Shown one piece after another: positions 5,358-13,033 of a stretch of 18,137 nucleotides of DNA. The stretch lies in the NCBI GenBank assembly GCA_964493205.1, contig CAZBMJ010000039.1, forward strand, positions 1 to 18,137, written 5' to 3'. A program made the position numbers and the translations under genes. Below the pieces are notes generated by a model. That model made no database searches, had not been told where the DNA came from, and saw only the letters and a program-made list of their open reading frames with translations. Every line of letters begins with the position of its first letter. The first letter of the stretch is position 1. This DNA is from CAZBMJ01 sp964493205. Lineage in GTDB: Bacteria; Myxococcota; UBA727; JABDBI01.

Positions 5358-6732
5358 GCACAGTTCTAAAAGCCTCTTTCATAGCTTTAACAACTAAGCT
5401 TTTTGCAAGATCTATATGAGTTTTTTGGCATTCTATAACTAGTTCGTCATGAATAGTATTTATTAAATAAGCTTGGCAATTATTATTTACTAAATACTCA
5501 TCTGTTTTAAGCATGGCAAGCTTAATAATATCAGCACCAGTTCCTTGGATGGGTAAGTTTCTAGCTAAGGTCTTTTTAGGGCCATCCAAAAAATACAGTG
5601 GTCTATTTAAAGCAGTTTTTGTTTGATTATTTTTAAAAGCCTGAATTTCTAAGCTTAATAAATAATCTTTTATGCCACTAAAATTATCCAAATAATTAGT
5701 AAGTAATTCTAAAGCACGCTCAGCACTGGTATTTAATTTTAATCCTAAGGTCTTTGCACCCATACCATAGACAATACCAAAGTTAATTATTTTTGCTTGA
5801 TCACGCAAAGTCTCATCGTTAAATAATTTTTTAGCTACTATGGCATGAATATCTTTATTATTTAAGAAGATTTCAGACATCTTTTCATCCTGACTTAGGG
5901 CAGCTAGAATTCTTAGCTCAAATCCTGCATAATCAAAATGCAAAATTGTAGTATCAACGCTAGCCTGTATGCATTTTTGAAACTTAGGATTATTGGGTAA
6001 GGCCTGTAAGTTTATTTGCTGACAAGAAATCCTTCCAGATGAACAGCCCAGTTGATTAAAAGTACCTCTAATACGGCCATCTTTAATATTTTGCATAAAA
6101 TTATCGCCATAGACTGACACTAATTTATTTACTTCTCTATAGTTATGTAAGTCTAGATTATTATCGCTGTTTTTAATGTTATTTAAATTAATATTTTTAT
6201 CGCTAAATAGGCTAAAACCAATATCAATATTTAATATTTTTAATAATTTTTTATAAAGAGTATCTTTTTCATTGTTTAATAATTGTAATTCTTCTGCCCA
6301 CGCTTGTTTATTAAAGGGCAAGCCTAAGTTTTCCATTTTTACAATCACTTTAATTAAGTCGCATTCTAGTTTAAATAGAAAATCTATATTTAGTTTTTTT
6401 ATGAAGCTATTAATATGTTTTAAAGTACTTTTTACCCATACTAAAGCTTCTTCTTGATTATTAAATTCAGGGATAATAACATCACTGTTTTCGTGATAGC
6501 CTTTTACTAAGTTCTTAAAAATTTTTAAGCAAATAAAGCTTATGCTGCTATGAGCTAATTCATAAGTTTTAATTAGTTCTTTGGCATTATGACTTACTAT
6601 GCAAGCATAAGAAGTAATAGTAGTTTCTAATTGGTAAGCTTTGAGCCGCTGTGCATTATTTTGAATTATATCTATGCACCAAAAATCTCCATTCTGTTGT
6701 GGCAAAATCCAAGTTGTATAGGTGCTAAGCAT
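5320..6732 (-). CDS. polA: DNA polymerase I, polymerase module with degenerate exonuclease domain
   Basis: This is a family A polymerase of 470 aa, against about 900 for full Pol I, with no 5'-nuclease domain. Motif A is DYAGFELRILAALSQD (D267, E272). Motif B is RDQAKIINFGIVYG with R310, K314, F318 and Y322 correctly spaced. PIQGTGADIIKLAM precedes motif C, NTIHDELVIE (H428-D429-E430). The TGRL-like thumb/palm element is SSGRISCQQINLQALP. The first 120 residues look like a shrunken 3'-5' exonuclease domain: SHNAKELIK is followed by SFICLKI where a catalytic Asp is expected, so proofreading is probably lost. The C-terminus ends at FEAKVTV and lacks the usual GxNWxxAH tail, next to the duplication border. 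The ATG overlaps the uvrA stop (ATGCTTAG), implying coupled translation and a gap-filling repair role. Confidence 0.93.
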   Translation of the reverse strand: MLSTYTTWILPQQNGDFWCIDIIQNNAQRLKAYQLETTITSYACIVSHNAKELIKTYELAHSSISFICLKIFKNLVKGYHENSDVIIPEFNNQEEALVWVKSTLKHINSFIKKLNIDFLFKLECDLIKVIVKMENLGLPFNKQAWAEELQLLNNEKDTLYKKLLKILNIDIGFSLFSDKNINLNNIKNSDNNLDLHNYREVNKLVSVYGDNFMQNIKDGRIRGTFNQLGCSSGRISCQQINLQALPNNPKFQKCIQASVDTTILHFDYAGFELRILAALSQDEKMSEIFLNNKDIHAIVAKKLFNDETLRDQAKIINFGIVYGMGAKTLGLKLNTSAERALELLTNYLDNFSGIKDYLLSLEIQAFKNNQTKTALNRPLYFLDGPKKTLARNLPIQGTGADIIKLAMLKTDEYLVNNNCQAYLINTIHDELVIECQKTHIDLAKSLVVKAMKEAFRTVLKSPIFEAKVTV

Positions 6733-9565
6733 TATCTCTCTTCATAACTTCGGCCAAAAACTGACCAGTAAAACTATTTTTATTACCCGCCACTTCTTCT
6801 GGTGTACCCACAGCGATTATTTCGCCACCTTTAAGGCCGCCCAAGGGGCCAAGATCTATTACATGATCACAAGATTTAATAACATCAAGATTATGCTCAA
6901 TAATAATCATGCTATTTCCTTGATCCACAAGTTCATGCAAAACTTCTAATAATTGGTTAACGTCATGAAAGTGCAAACCAGTAGTAGGTTCATCTAGAAT
7001 ATACAAGGTTTTACCAGAGGCTTTTTTAAATAATTCTTTGCTTAGCTTAATTCGCTGAGCCTCTCCACCAGATAGCGTAGTAGCTTGTTGTCCAAGATGA
7101 ATATAGCCAAGGCCTACGCGTTTAATAATTTCAAGTTTTTTATGAATATTGGGTATATTGCAAAAAAATTCTGCTGCATCTTCAATAGTCATATTTAGTA
7201 TATCAGCAATAGATTTGTCTTTATACAAAATATCTAGCGTAGTTTGATTAAAGCGTTTACCTTTGCATTCTTCGCAGGTAACATAAACGTCAGGCAAAAA
7301 GTTCATTTCTATTTTAACAACACCGCCACCCATACAACTTTCACAACGTCCACCCTTAACATTAAAAGAAAATCTGCCTGGCCCAAAGCCTCTAGCTTGT
7401 GATTCTGGTAGTTGAGCAAAGAGGCTGCGAATCAAATCAAATATACCAGTATAGGTCACAGGGTTGCTTCTGGGGGTTCGGCCAATAGGAGACTGATCAA
7501 TATCTATTAACTTATCAATATTTTCTATGCCTGAAAGGCTTTCATGAGGCAGCACTTCTCTATTACCTAAACCACCAAAATACTGAGCAAGCTTGGCAAA
7601 TAGCGTATCCATGATCAAGGAGCTTTTTCCTGAGCCAGAAACTCCTGTTACAGCAGTCATTAAACCTAGTGGAATAGTTACGTCAACATTTTTTAAATTA
7701 TTACCACAAGCCTTTTTAAGTACTAAAAATTTTTTATTACCCAAGCGCCTAGTTTTAGGGGTTTTAATTTTTAGTTTTCTGGTTAAATACTGAGCAGTCA
7801 AAGAAGTTTTATGCTTCATTATTTGGGCAGGTGTACCAGCTGCTACAATCTCACCACCATGAGTTCCTGCATAAGGCCCCATATCTAGTACATAATCTGC
7901 TGCTAGAATAGTATCTTCATCATGCTCTACCACCAATACCGTGTTGCCCAAGTCTCTTAGTTTTTGCAAAGTTTTAATAAGCTTTTCGTTATCTTTTTGA
8001 TGCAAGCCAATGCTTGGCTCATCGAGCACATATAAAACACCTACTAATGCTGAACCTATTTGAGTTGCTAGGCGAATGCGCTGTGCTTCACCCCCTGATA
8101 AAGTTTTAGCTGCGCGGCTTAAGGTTAAATAATCAAGGCCTACAGCGTCTAGAAAAGATAATCGTGAGGTTATTTCTTTCAAAATAGCTTTAGCAATAAA
8201 CTGGTCTTTGTCACTTAAGTTTAGCTCAGTAAAAAAATCCAAAGCATCTTTAATAGACATGGCAGTAACATTATGGATTGCCATGTTATTTATTTTTACA
8301 AAACGCGCTTCCTTTCGTAGGCGTGCACCTTCACACTCAGGGCAATCATCTTTGCTCATATATATTTCTAATTCTTGCCTAATAGTATCGTTGTCTGTCT
8401 CATGAAAACGTTTTTGTAATTGATTAATTACCCCTTCATAGATTTTATTAAATTTATGAGTTTTTTTGGAACTTTCACTTTTAAATACAAACTCAATTTT
8501 TTTATCAGAACCATACAAAATAGCCTCTTGAGCATTTTTTGCTAAATCTTTAAAGGGCTTTTTAACATCGGCATTATAAGCTTTTGCTACATCGAGTATT
8601 TGTTGATAATAATAACTGGCGATATTGGCAGCATAAGGCTTAATAGCACCTTGCAACAAAGACAAATTAAAATTAATCACAGTTTCTGGAGTAAATTTAA
8701 GTAGGCTACCTAACCCATTACATCCTTGGCAAGCACCATCAGGGGCGTTAAAAGAAAACATTCTTGGTTCAATTTGAGGAAAAGATATACCACAATCAAT
8801 ACAACCAAAATGCTCACTAAAAAGTTCTTCGCTTTCGCTATCTTTGTGATGTTTTAAAATGATAACTAAACCTTGAGCTTTTTTTAAAGCAAGTTCTATG
8901 GCTTCAGCTATGCGTGGACGTTGGGTTTCATCAATAATCATGCGATCAATAACTAAATCAATGCTGTGTTTTTGTTTAGGATTAAGATCAATATCTTCTT
9001 CTAATAATCTTAACTGGTTATTTACGCGGACTCTAACAAAACCTTCTTTGCGTAAATTTTCTAAAACGAGCTTATGTTCGCCTTTTTTGCCGCGAATAAT
9101 GGGCGATAAAATACTTATGCGTAAATCTTTTCCAAGAGCCATAATTTCATCACAAATAATGCTGGCAGATTTTTGGCTGATTAATTTATTGCATTTATAA
9201 CAATGGGGCTTGCCCACCCGAGCAAATAATAGCCTAAAATAATCATAAATTTCTGTAACTGTTCCCACAGTAGATCGAGGGTTCTTGCTCGTACTTTTTT
9301 GCTCAATGCTAATAGCTGGCGATAATCCTTCTATAAGATCTACGTCTGGTTTGTCTTGGAGTTGCAAAAACTGTCTGGCATAGGATGACAAAGATTCTAC
9401 ATACCTGCGTTGTCCTTCAGCATAAATAGTATCAAAGGCTAAAGAACTTTTACCGCAGCCTGATAGCCCAGTGATCACAATAAGCTTATCTCTAGGCAAG
9501 GAAACATCAATATTTTTTAAGTTATGTACTCGTGCGCCTTTAACTATTATATGGGATGATTGCAT
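6725..9565 (-). CDS. uvrA: UvrABC excinuclease subunit A
   Basis: UvrA is the ATP-dependent damage sensor of nucleotide excision repair; its dimer loads UvrB. All elements are present in 946 aa (family about 940): Walker A GLSGCGKS (33-40), zinc ligands CIDCG with CQGCNG (255-282), ABC signature LSGGEAQRIRL (489-499) and LYVLDEPSIGLH (511-522). The second half has Walker A GVSGSGKS (641-648), the large zinc module CESCMGGG...CEECKGKRF (741-772), signature LSGGEAQRIKL (831-841) and LYILDEPTTGLH (854-865). The ATG at 9565 has AGGAA upstream at proper spacing. It is the first gene of a two-gene operon with polA, which starts within its last codons. No other uvr genes are in the window. Confidence 0.98.
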   Translation of the reverse strand: MQSSHIIVKGARVHNLKNIDVSLPRDKLIVITGLSGCGKSSLAFDTIYAEGQRRYVESLSSYARQFLQLQDKPDVDLIEGLSPAISIEQKSTSKNPRSTVGTVTEIYDYFRLLFARVGKPHCYKCNKLISQKSASIICDEIMALGKDLRISILSPIIRGKKGEHKLVLENLRKEGFVRVRVNNQLRLLEEDIDLNPKQKHSIDLVIDRMIIDETQRPRIAEAIELALKKAQGLVIILKHHKDSESEELFSEHFGCIDCGISFPQIEPRMFSFNAPDGACQGCNGLGSLLKFTPETVINFNLSLLQGAIKPYAANIASYYYQQILDVAKAYNADVKKPFKDLAKNAQEAILYGSDKKIEFVFKSESSKKTHKFNKIYEGVINQLQKRFHETDNDTIRQELEIYMSKDDCPECEGARLRKEARFVKINNMAIHNVTAMSIKDALDFFTELNLSDKDQFIAKAILKEITSRLSFLDAVGLDYLTLSRAAKTLSGGEAQRIRLATQIGSALVGVLYVLDEPSIGLHQKDNEKLIKTLQKLRDLGNTVLVVEHDEDTILAADYVLDMGPYAGTHGGEIVAAGTPAQIMKHKTSLTAQYLTRKLKIKTPKTRRLGNKKFLVLKKACGNNLKNVDVTIPLGLMTAVTGVSGSGKSSLIMDTLFAKLAQYFGGLGNREVLPHESLSGIENIDKLIDIDQSPIGRTPRSNPVTYTGIFDLIRSLFAQLPESQARGFGPGRFSFNVKGGRCESCMGGGVVKIEMNFLPDVYVTCEECKGKRFNQTTLDILYKDKSIADILNMTIEDAAEFFCNIPNIHKKLEIIKRVGLGYIHLGQQATTLSGGEAQRIKLSKELFKKASGKTLYILDEPTTGLHFHDVNQLLEVLHELVDQGNSMIIIEHNLDVIKSCDHVIDLGPLGGLKGGEIIAVGTPEEVAGNKNSFTGQFLAEVMKRDNA

Positions 9566-9737
9566 TATGTATTCCTATTAAATCTACATAATGTGTTTTA
9601 TTGCATAAAATAAATTAGTGCGAGAGGGCTTAGATTAAATAATAATTAAGTAATTTTAATGAGTTATCTATGGCTTATTTATTGTATATTTATATCAGGT
9701 TAAGGATTTTAAGCAGATGGTGTCTAAGTTTAATCGC

Positions 9738-9967
9738 CCACTCTCTACGTGCCCTGACTCGTTCAGGGCATCCAGAAAAAATTCTTTCAACAAAGTTCCT
9801 TATATAAATCTCGCCACGTTGCATTAAATTTAGTTTCCATTTTCTACACCAAGCTTTAAAACGCTTTTCTCGCTTCGCAAAAAAGCACCGCTAAGCTTTA
9901 AGACTGGCCCACTGGATCAGTTAATTTTCTGGATGCCGCGCACAAGGCGACGGCACGTAGAGAGTGG
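9738..9967. mobile_element. MITE-like element with nested inverted repeats
   Basis: The outer arms CCACTCTCTACGTGCC (9738-9753) and GGCACGTAGAGAGTGG (9952-9967) are perfect complements. Inner arms GGCATCCAGAAAA (9767-9779) and TTTTCTGGATGCC (9925-9937) are also perfect. Each end carries its own hairpin between outer and inner arm: TGCCCTGA-CTCGT-TCAGGGCA on the left and TGCCG-CGC-ACAAG-GCG-A-CGGCA on the right. The hairpins differ in sequence but keep pairing. The centre has a further GCTTTT...AAAAGC hairpin. No transposase and no clear target-site duplication are seen. A non-autonomous mobile element or REPIN-like repeat is most likely; a structured RNA is possible. Confidence 0.6.
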
Positions 9968-10047
9968 TGATAGATAGGTATTTTATGCAATTGGTATAAG
10001 CTTTGCCAAAATGGCCGCTGAATGATCATAAATTTGCTGCCCCACAA

Positions 10048-10113
10048 TTACCAAGTGTTAAGTGCATTTAACACTTAGTAATACTAAACGCAAATAGACT
10101 TAACACTTAGTAA
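10048..10113. repeat. Three copies of a 14-bp motif: one inverted pair plus one direct copy
   Basis: TTAACACTTAGTAA occurs exactly at 10068-10081 and 10100-10113. Its reverse complement, with one mismatch, lies at 10048-10061 (TTACCAAGTGTTAA). The first two copies form a hairpin around GTGCAT, and the direct copies are spaced 32 bp apart, about three helical turns. This arrangement resembles a multi-site operator or iteron cluster. It lies 72 bp before the start at 10186. Confidence 0.6.
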
Positions 10114-10185
10114 AAAACATCAAGATCTATTAGGAATAATAAATTTCGTAACAATGTTCTTAAGGCTAAATTGGGGGAATTCTTA

Positions 10186-10839
10186 ATGACATTATTTTTT
10201 AAAATTACCTTAGTATGTTTTAGCTTTTTTTGTTCAAGTTTATCCTATTCAGCTTGCTTTTTATCATCGCCAAATACACCTGTTGTACAATGGCTCAATT
10301 ATGAAAGTATTTTAAGCGACAAAGACAAAGATCTCTTGCAAATTTTTGCTCATCAGGGGGATATCAAGGCACAAAGACAGTTAATAGCTTTTGAATTTAA
10401 TATATTAAATAAAAATTTATCTTCAAAAAAATTATATAATTTTCTTAATTATTATCATGAACAAGCTCATTGGCTTGCGGCTAAACAAGCACTAGATTTT
10501 ATTACTATACCTAAAAATTTAACCAATATTCAATCTAGAATAAATAAATATGAAATTAAAATTAATCTGTTACGTAAAGAGAAAACAAAATTAGAAAAAG
10601 AAAATATAGACCAAAAACTGATAAAAGCAGCACTAAAATTAAACGTAGATCTTTGTAAACTTAAAGCTCTAATAGAAGAAGTTATAGTGCCAAACTATAC
10701 TATTGAGTCTTCTCAAATTTTTATTAAGTATATAAATAAAAAATTATATAATTATAGATTAAAAAATTTAAACGAAGACTTTTTTAAAAAAGTTAATAAA
10801 TATACTAATGAAACACTAGATTTACTTAGTAAAACGTAA
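10186..10839 (+). CDS. Secreted hypothetical protein with coiled coil
   Basis: The ATG at 10186 has a strong purine run (GGGGGA, 10173-10178) at good spacing; the TTG at 10171 in the same frame would put that run inside the gene. The 217-aa product starts with a signal peptide (MTLFFKITLVCFSFFCSSLSYSAC); the Cys directly after the likely cleavage site resembles an imperfect lipoprotein site. The middle (about residues 115-150) is a Lys/Glu-rich helix likely to form a coiled coil (RINKYEIKINLLRKEKTKLEKE), and the rest is helical and basic. I do not recognise the family. The segment DLLQIFAHQGDIKAQRQLIAFEF faintly resembles a Sel1/TPR helix pair. It is probably co-transcribed with the nuclease gene 25 bp downstream. 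Confidence 0.75.
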   Translation: MTLFFKITLVCFSFFCSSLSYSACFLSSPNTPVVQWLNYESILSDKDKDLLQIFAHQGDIKAQRQLIAFEFNILNKNLSSKKLYNFLNYYHEQAHWLAAKQALDFITIPKNLTNIQSRINKYEIKINLLRKEKTKLEKENIDQKLIKAALKLNVDLCKLKALIEEVIVPNYTIESSQIFIKYINKKLYNYRLKNLNEDFFKKVNKYTNETLDLLSKT

Positions 10840-10864
10840 TAAAAATTTTATTTTTTGGTGAACA

Positions 10865-11431
10865 ATGCGTTTTATCTTAATTAGCTTAAATATCGTAACT
10901 TTAATTGTTTTAAGTCTCTTTGTAAAAGACAAGTGGTTTTCGCCCACTACCCCTATGGCCAGCAATATAGAAGTGGTGTTTAGCCCAAACCAAGGGGCCA
11001 CTAGTGCTATTGTTAATGCTCTATCTGAAGCTCGCAAATCCATATTAGTTTCTGCTTATAGCTTTACATCCAAAACTATTGCTCAAGCTTTATTGGATGC
11101 CAAAAAGCGCAATGTGGATGTAAAAATAATTCTTGATAAGTCACAGGTTTCTCAACGCTATTCTTCAAGTAAATTTTTTCAAAACTTAAGCTTTGACTTA
11201 AAAATCGATGTGAAGCATGCTATTTATCACAATAAAGTTATGATTATTGATGATAAAACTATTATCACAGGATCTTTTAATTTTACTAAAGCAGCTGAGA
11301 CTAAAAATGCAGAAAATGTCTTGATTATTCGAGAGAACCCACAAATAGCTCTATTATATAAACAAGATTGGCTCAAGCATTGGAACAATGCTGTGGCCAT
11401 TGATAAATATTCATTAAAAAAAGGGATTTAG
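10865..11431 (+). CDS. Secreted single-HKD phospholipase D-family nuclease (Nuc-like)
   Basis: The product is 188 aa, the usual size of one-motif PLD enzymes that work as dimers, such as the plasmid endonuclease Nuc. The catalytic motif is HNKVMIIDDKTIITGSFNFT: H122, K124, D129, then GSFNF at 136-140. Upstream helices (SAIVNALSEARKSILVSAYSFTS, IAQALLDAKKRNVDVKIILD) match the family core. An N-terminal hydrophobic segment (residues 3-19) is a signal peptide or anchor, so activity is outside the cytoplasm. Family members cut DNA, RNA or phospholipids; size and motif favour a nuclease. GGTGA precedes the ATG closely. Nucleotide scavenging, DNA processing at the surface and action on host targets are all possible. 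Confidence 0.88.
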   Translation: MRFILISLNIVTLIVLSLFVKDKWFSPTTPMASNIEVVFSPNQGATSAIVNALSEARKSILVSAYSFTSKTIAQALLDAKKRNVDVKIILDKSQVSQRYSSSKFFQNLSFDLKIDVKHAIYHNKVMIIDDKTIITGSFNFTKAAETKNAENVLIIRENPQIALLYKQDWLKHWNNAVAIDKYSLKKGI

Positions 11432-11436
11432 AAGTC

Positions 11437-11946
11437 CTACATGGTTCCAAATATTCTTTGTGCCACTTCAGGTGGCATAAATGGTTTTAAAAACCTTAAA
11501 TCATGCAGAGTAATAGGTGCCGTAGAATCTTCTTGTCCTTTTTCAGTCCAAAAAATGGCGCAAACAAAATAATTATTTTCGTATACTTCATATTTCCACA
11601 TTTTATATACGTTTTTTAACACACAAGGATTTTTTTTTCTTATATTATATTTTTTTATGTTAACTACGTATTTATTATAATTAATTTTTGTACTTTTTTT
11701 GCTTTGATTCCAATTAGTGTTAGGAATGGCATGAACATCTCTTATCTTTATTTTTTTTTGATGATAAGAAATAGAATTTTTTATAGAGTGATCCTGATAA
11801 TTATATGCATAGGATTCTTTCATAGGAAATATTTCTTTAAGTTTAAGAATCGCCCGATGTAACTCAGGAGACGGCTTTTCAAAATGATTAATTGCGTATA
11901 TGTTGATTGTATAAAAAAATGATAAAAATAATAATGCTTGTATCAT
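11437..11946 (-). CDS. Secreted hypothetical protein, 169 aa
   Basis: A signal peptide (MIQALLFLSFFYTINIYA) and a strong AAGGAG ribosome binding site before the ATG at 11946 support this as a real gene. The mature part is basic and Asn/Lys/Tyr-rich, has two cysteines (in NPCVLKN and YFVCAIFWTEKG) that could form a disulfide, and ends in a more hydrophilic helix (ITLHDLRFLKPFMPPEVAQRIFG). The WKYEVYENNYFVCAIFWTEKG stretch looks like beta strands. I do not recognise a family. It converges on the PLD nuclease gene with a five-base gap between stop codons, so the two are not in one operon. Confidence 0.7.
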   Translation of the reverse strand: MIQALLFLSFFYTINIYAINHFEKPSPELHRAILKLKEIFPMKESYAYNYQDHSIKNSISYHQKKIKIRDVHAIPNTNWNQSKKSTKINYNKYVVNIKKYNIRKKNPCVLKNVYKMWKYEVYENNYFVCAIFWTEKGQEDSTAPITLHDLRFLKPFMPPEVAQRIFGTM

Positions 11947-12031
11947 TAAATACTCCTTAAAAATGCCTGGTAGATCGTAATATTAAAAGTAAATTTAGGG
12001 AATTGAGCATACTAAAAAAATAAAGGTTATA

Positions 12032-13033
12032 ATGAAAGAAAATGTTATTTTGTTATTTGGTGGGCCTTCAGAAGAGCGTTTTGTATCAGTAGCTTCAGCT
12101 CAAAATATGGCTGAAAGCTTAAAAATAGAAAACATCTGGTTTTGGCATAAAAACGGTGAAGTTTATAAAATAAATTACAGTGATTTGCTTGATCACAAAA
12201 ACCCTTTTGTGACTGAATTTATACCAAAAAATAATTTTATTTATAAAGATATTAAAGAAGCTATTAAAAACAATAACAGCAAAGTATTTATCTTAGCCTT
12301 GCATGGTGGAAATGGCGAGAACGGTTGGCTACAAAAAATATTAGAAGAGCATAATGCCAGCTACACAGGCTCTGATTCACAAAGCTCACACAATGCTTTT
12401 GATAAACTTATTACTAAGAAAATTTTAAAAGATTATCAGGTAGTTATGGCGCCTGATGAAAAAGCTAGTGTTTCAAATATACACAGTTTTTTTGATACCC
12501 ATGGTCCATTTATTATTAAGCCTTCATGTGCTGGCTCAAGCTTTGGTTGTTATAAAGTTATTAATAAAAAAGATATAGATATTGTAGCTAATAAAATAAA
12601 TTTTACACAAGACTATATGCTTGAAAAATTGCTGATTGGCACAGAACTTACTGTGGGAGTTGTGCAAACCCCGCAAGGTTTAAAAGCCCTTTGTCCTACG
12701 CAAATAGTCTTAGATACCAATAGAGACTTTGATTATGAAGCTAAATATTTAAATTTAGGCAGCAAAGAAATTACCCCTGCAGGAATAAGCCCAGAACTTA
12801 GTAAAAAAGCGCAAGATTTGGCGCTAAAAGTTCATAAGGCTCTTAATTTATATGGCTATTCCCGCGCCGATATGATTAGCGTAGATAATAATTTATACTT
12901 TTTAGAAGTTAATACACTGCCAGGCCTTACTAAAACCTCTTTGGTTCCTCAGCAATTAGCTTATGAAAATATCTCTATGCAAGATTTTTTAATGGATCAA
13001 ATTACCTTGGCTATCCACAGACCAAACATTTAA
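12032..13033 (+). CDS. ddl: D-alanine--D-alanine ligase
   Basis: Ddl is a cytoplasmic ATP-grasp ligase that joins two D-Ala for the peptidoglycan precursor. Visible family features in 333 aa: FGGPSEERFVSVASAQ (10-24, with E15), ALHGGNGENGWLQKILEEHNASYTGSD (89-115), the nucleotide-binding FIIKPSCAGSSFGCYKV (160-176, K163), EKLLIGTELTVGV (198-210), the omega-loop FDYEAKYL (233-240), SRADM (R278, D280) and FLEVNTLPGLTKTSLVP (290-306, E292 and N294 as metal ligands). The usual HGxxGEDG reads HGGNGENG here. The ATG is preceded by AAAGG. No other mur genes are nearby. The 3' end overlaps the convergent peptidase gene by 45 bp. Confidence 0.95.
   Translation: MKENVILLFGGPSEERFVSVASAQNMAESLKIENIWFWHKNGEVYKINYSDLLDHKNPFVTEFIPKNNFIYKDIKEAIKNNNSKVFILALHGGNGENGWLQKILEEHNASYTGSDSQSSHNAFDKLITKKILKDYQVVMAPDEKASVSNIHSFFDTHGPFIIKPSCAGSSFGCYKVINKKDIDIVANKINFTQDYMLEKLLIGTELTVGVVQTPQGLKALCPTQIVLDTNRDFDYEAKYLNLGSKEITPAGISPELSKKAQDLALKVHKALNLYGYSRADMISVDNNLYFLEVNTLPGLTKTSLVPQQLAYENISMQDFLMDQITLAIHRPNI

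Larger units (their letters stand above)
4230..5447. repeat. Segmental tandem duplication, copy 2
   Basis: It begins with a copy of the brnQ 3' tail and stop codon (4230-4253), continues with the untranslated leader and the second ankyrin gene, and runs into the intact polA 3' end. The leader differs from copy 1 at several bases and one indel. The following 513 bp are identical to copy 1 (2731-3243 equals 4295-4807), and then divergence resumes sharply. Confidence 0.85.
9566..10185. other. 620-bp non-coding region between divergent uvrA and a secreted-protein gene
   Basis: No credible reading frame occurs on either strand. The region holds the uvrA leader (9566 to about 9700, AT-rich), a 230-bp structured inverted-repeat element (9738-9967), a short linker with the small hairpin GCCA-AAA-TGGC, a cluster of three 14-bp motifs (10048-10113), and the leader of the gene starting at 10186. 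The element is visibly richer in G and C than its surroundings. Confidence 0.75.

Noticed and set aside
8898..9200. 100-codon open frame antisense to uvrA
   Set aside because: It lies wholly within strongly conserved uvrA coding sequence, has no ribosome binding site and no recognisable protein features.
9738..9967. Complete insertion sequence
   Set aside because: At 230 bp there is no room for a transposase, no frame is present and no target-site duplication is evident, so only a non-autonomous element is proposed.
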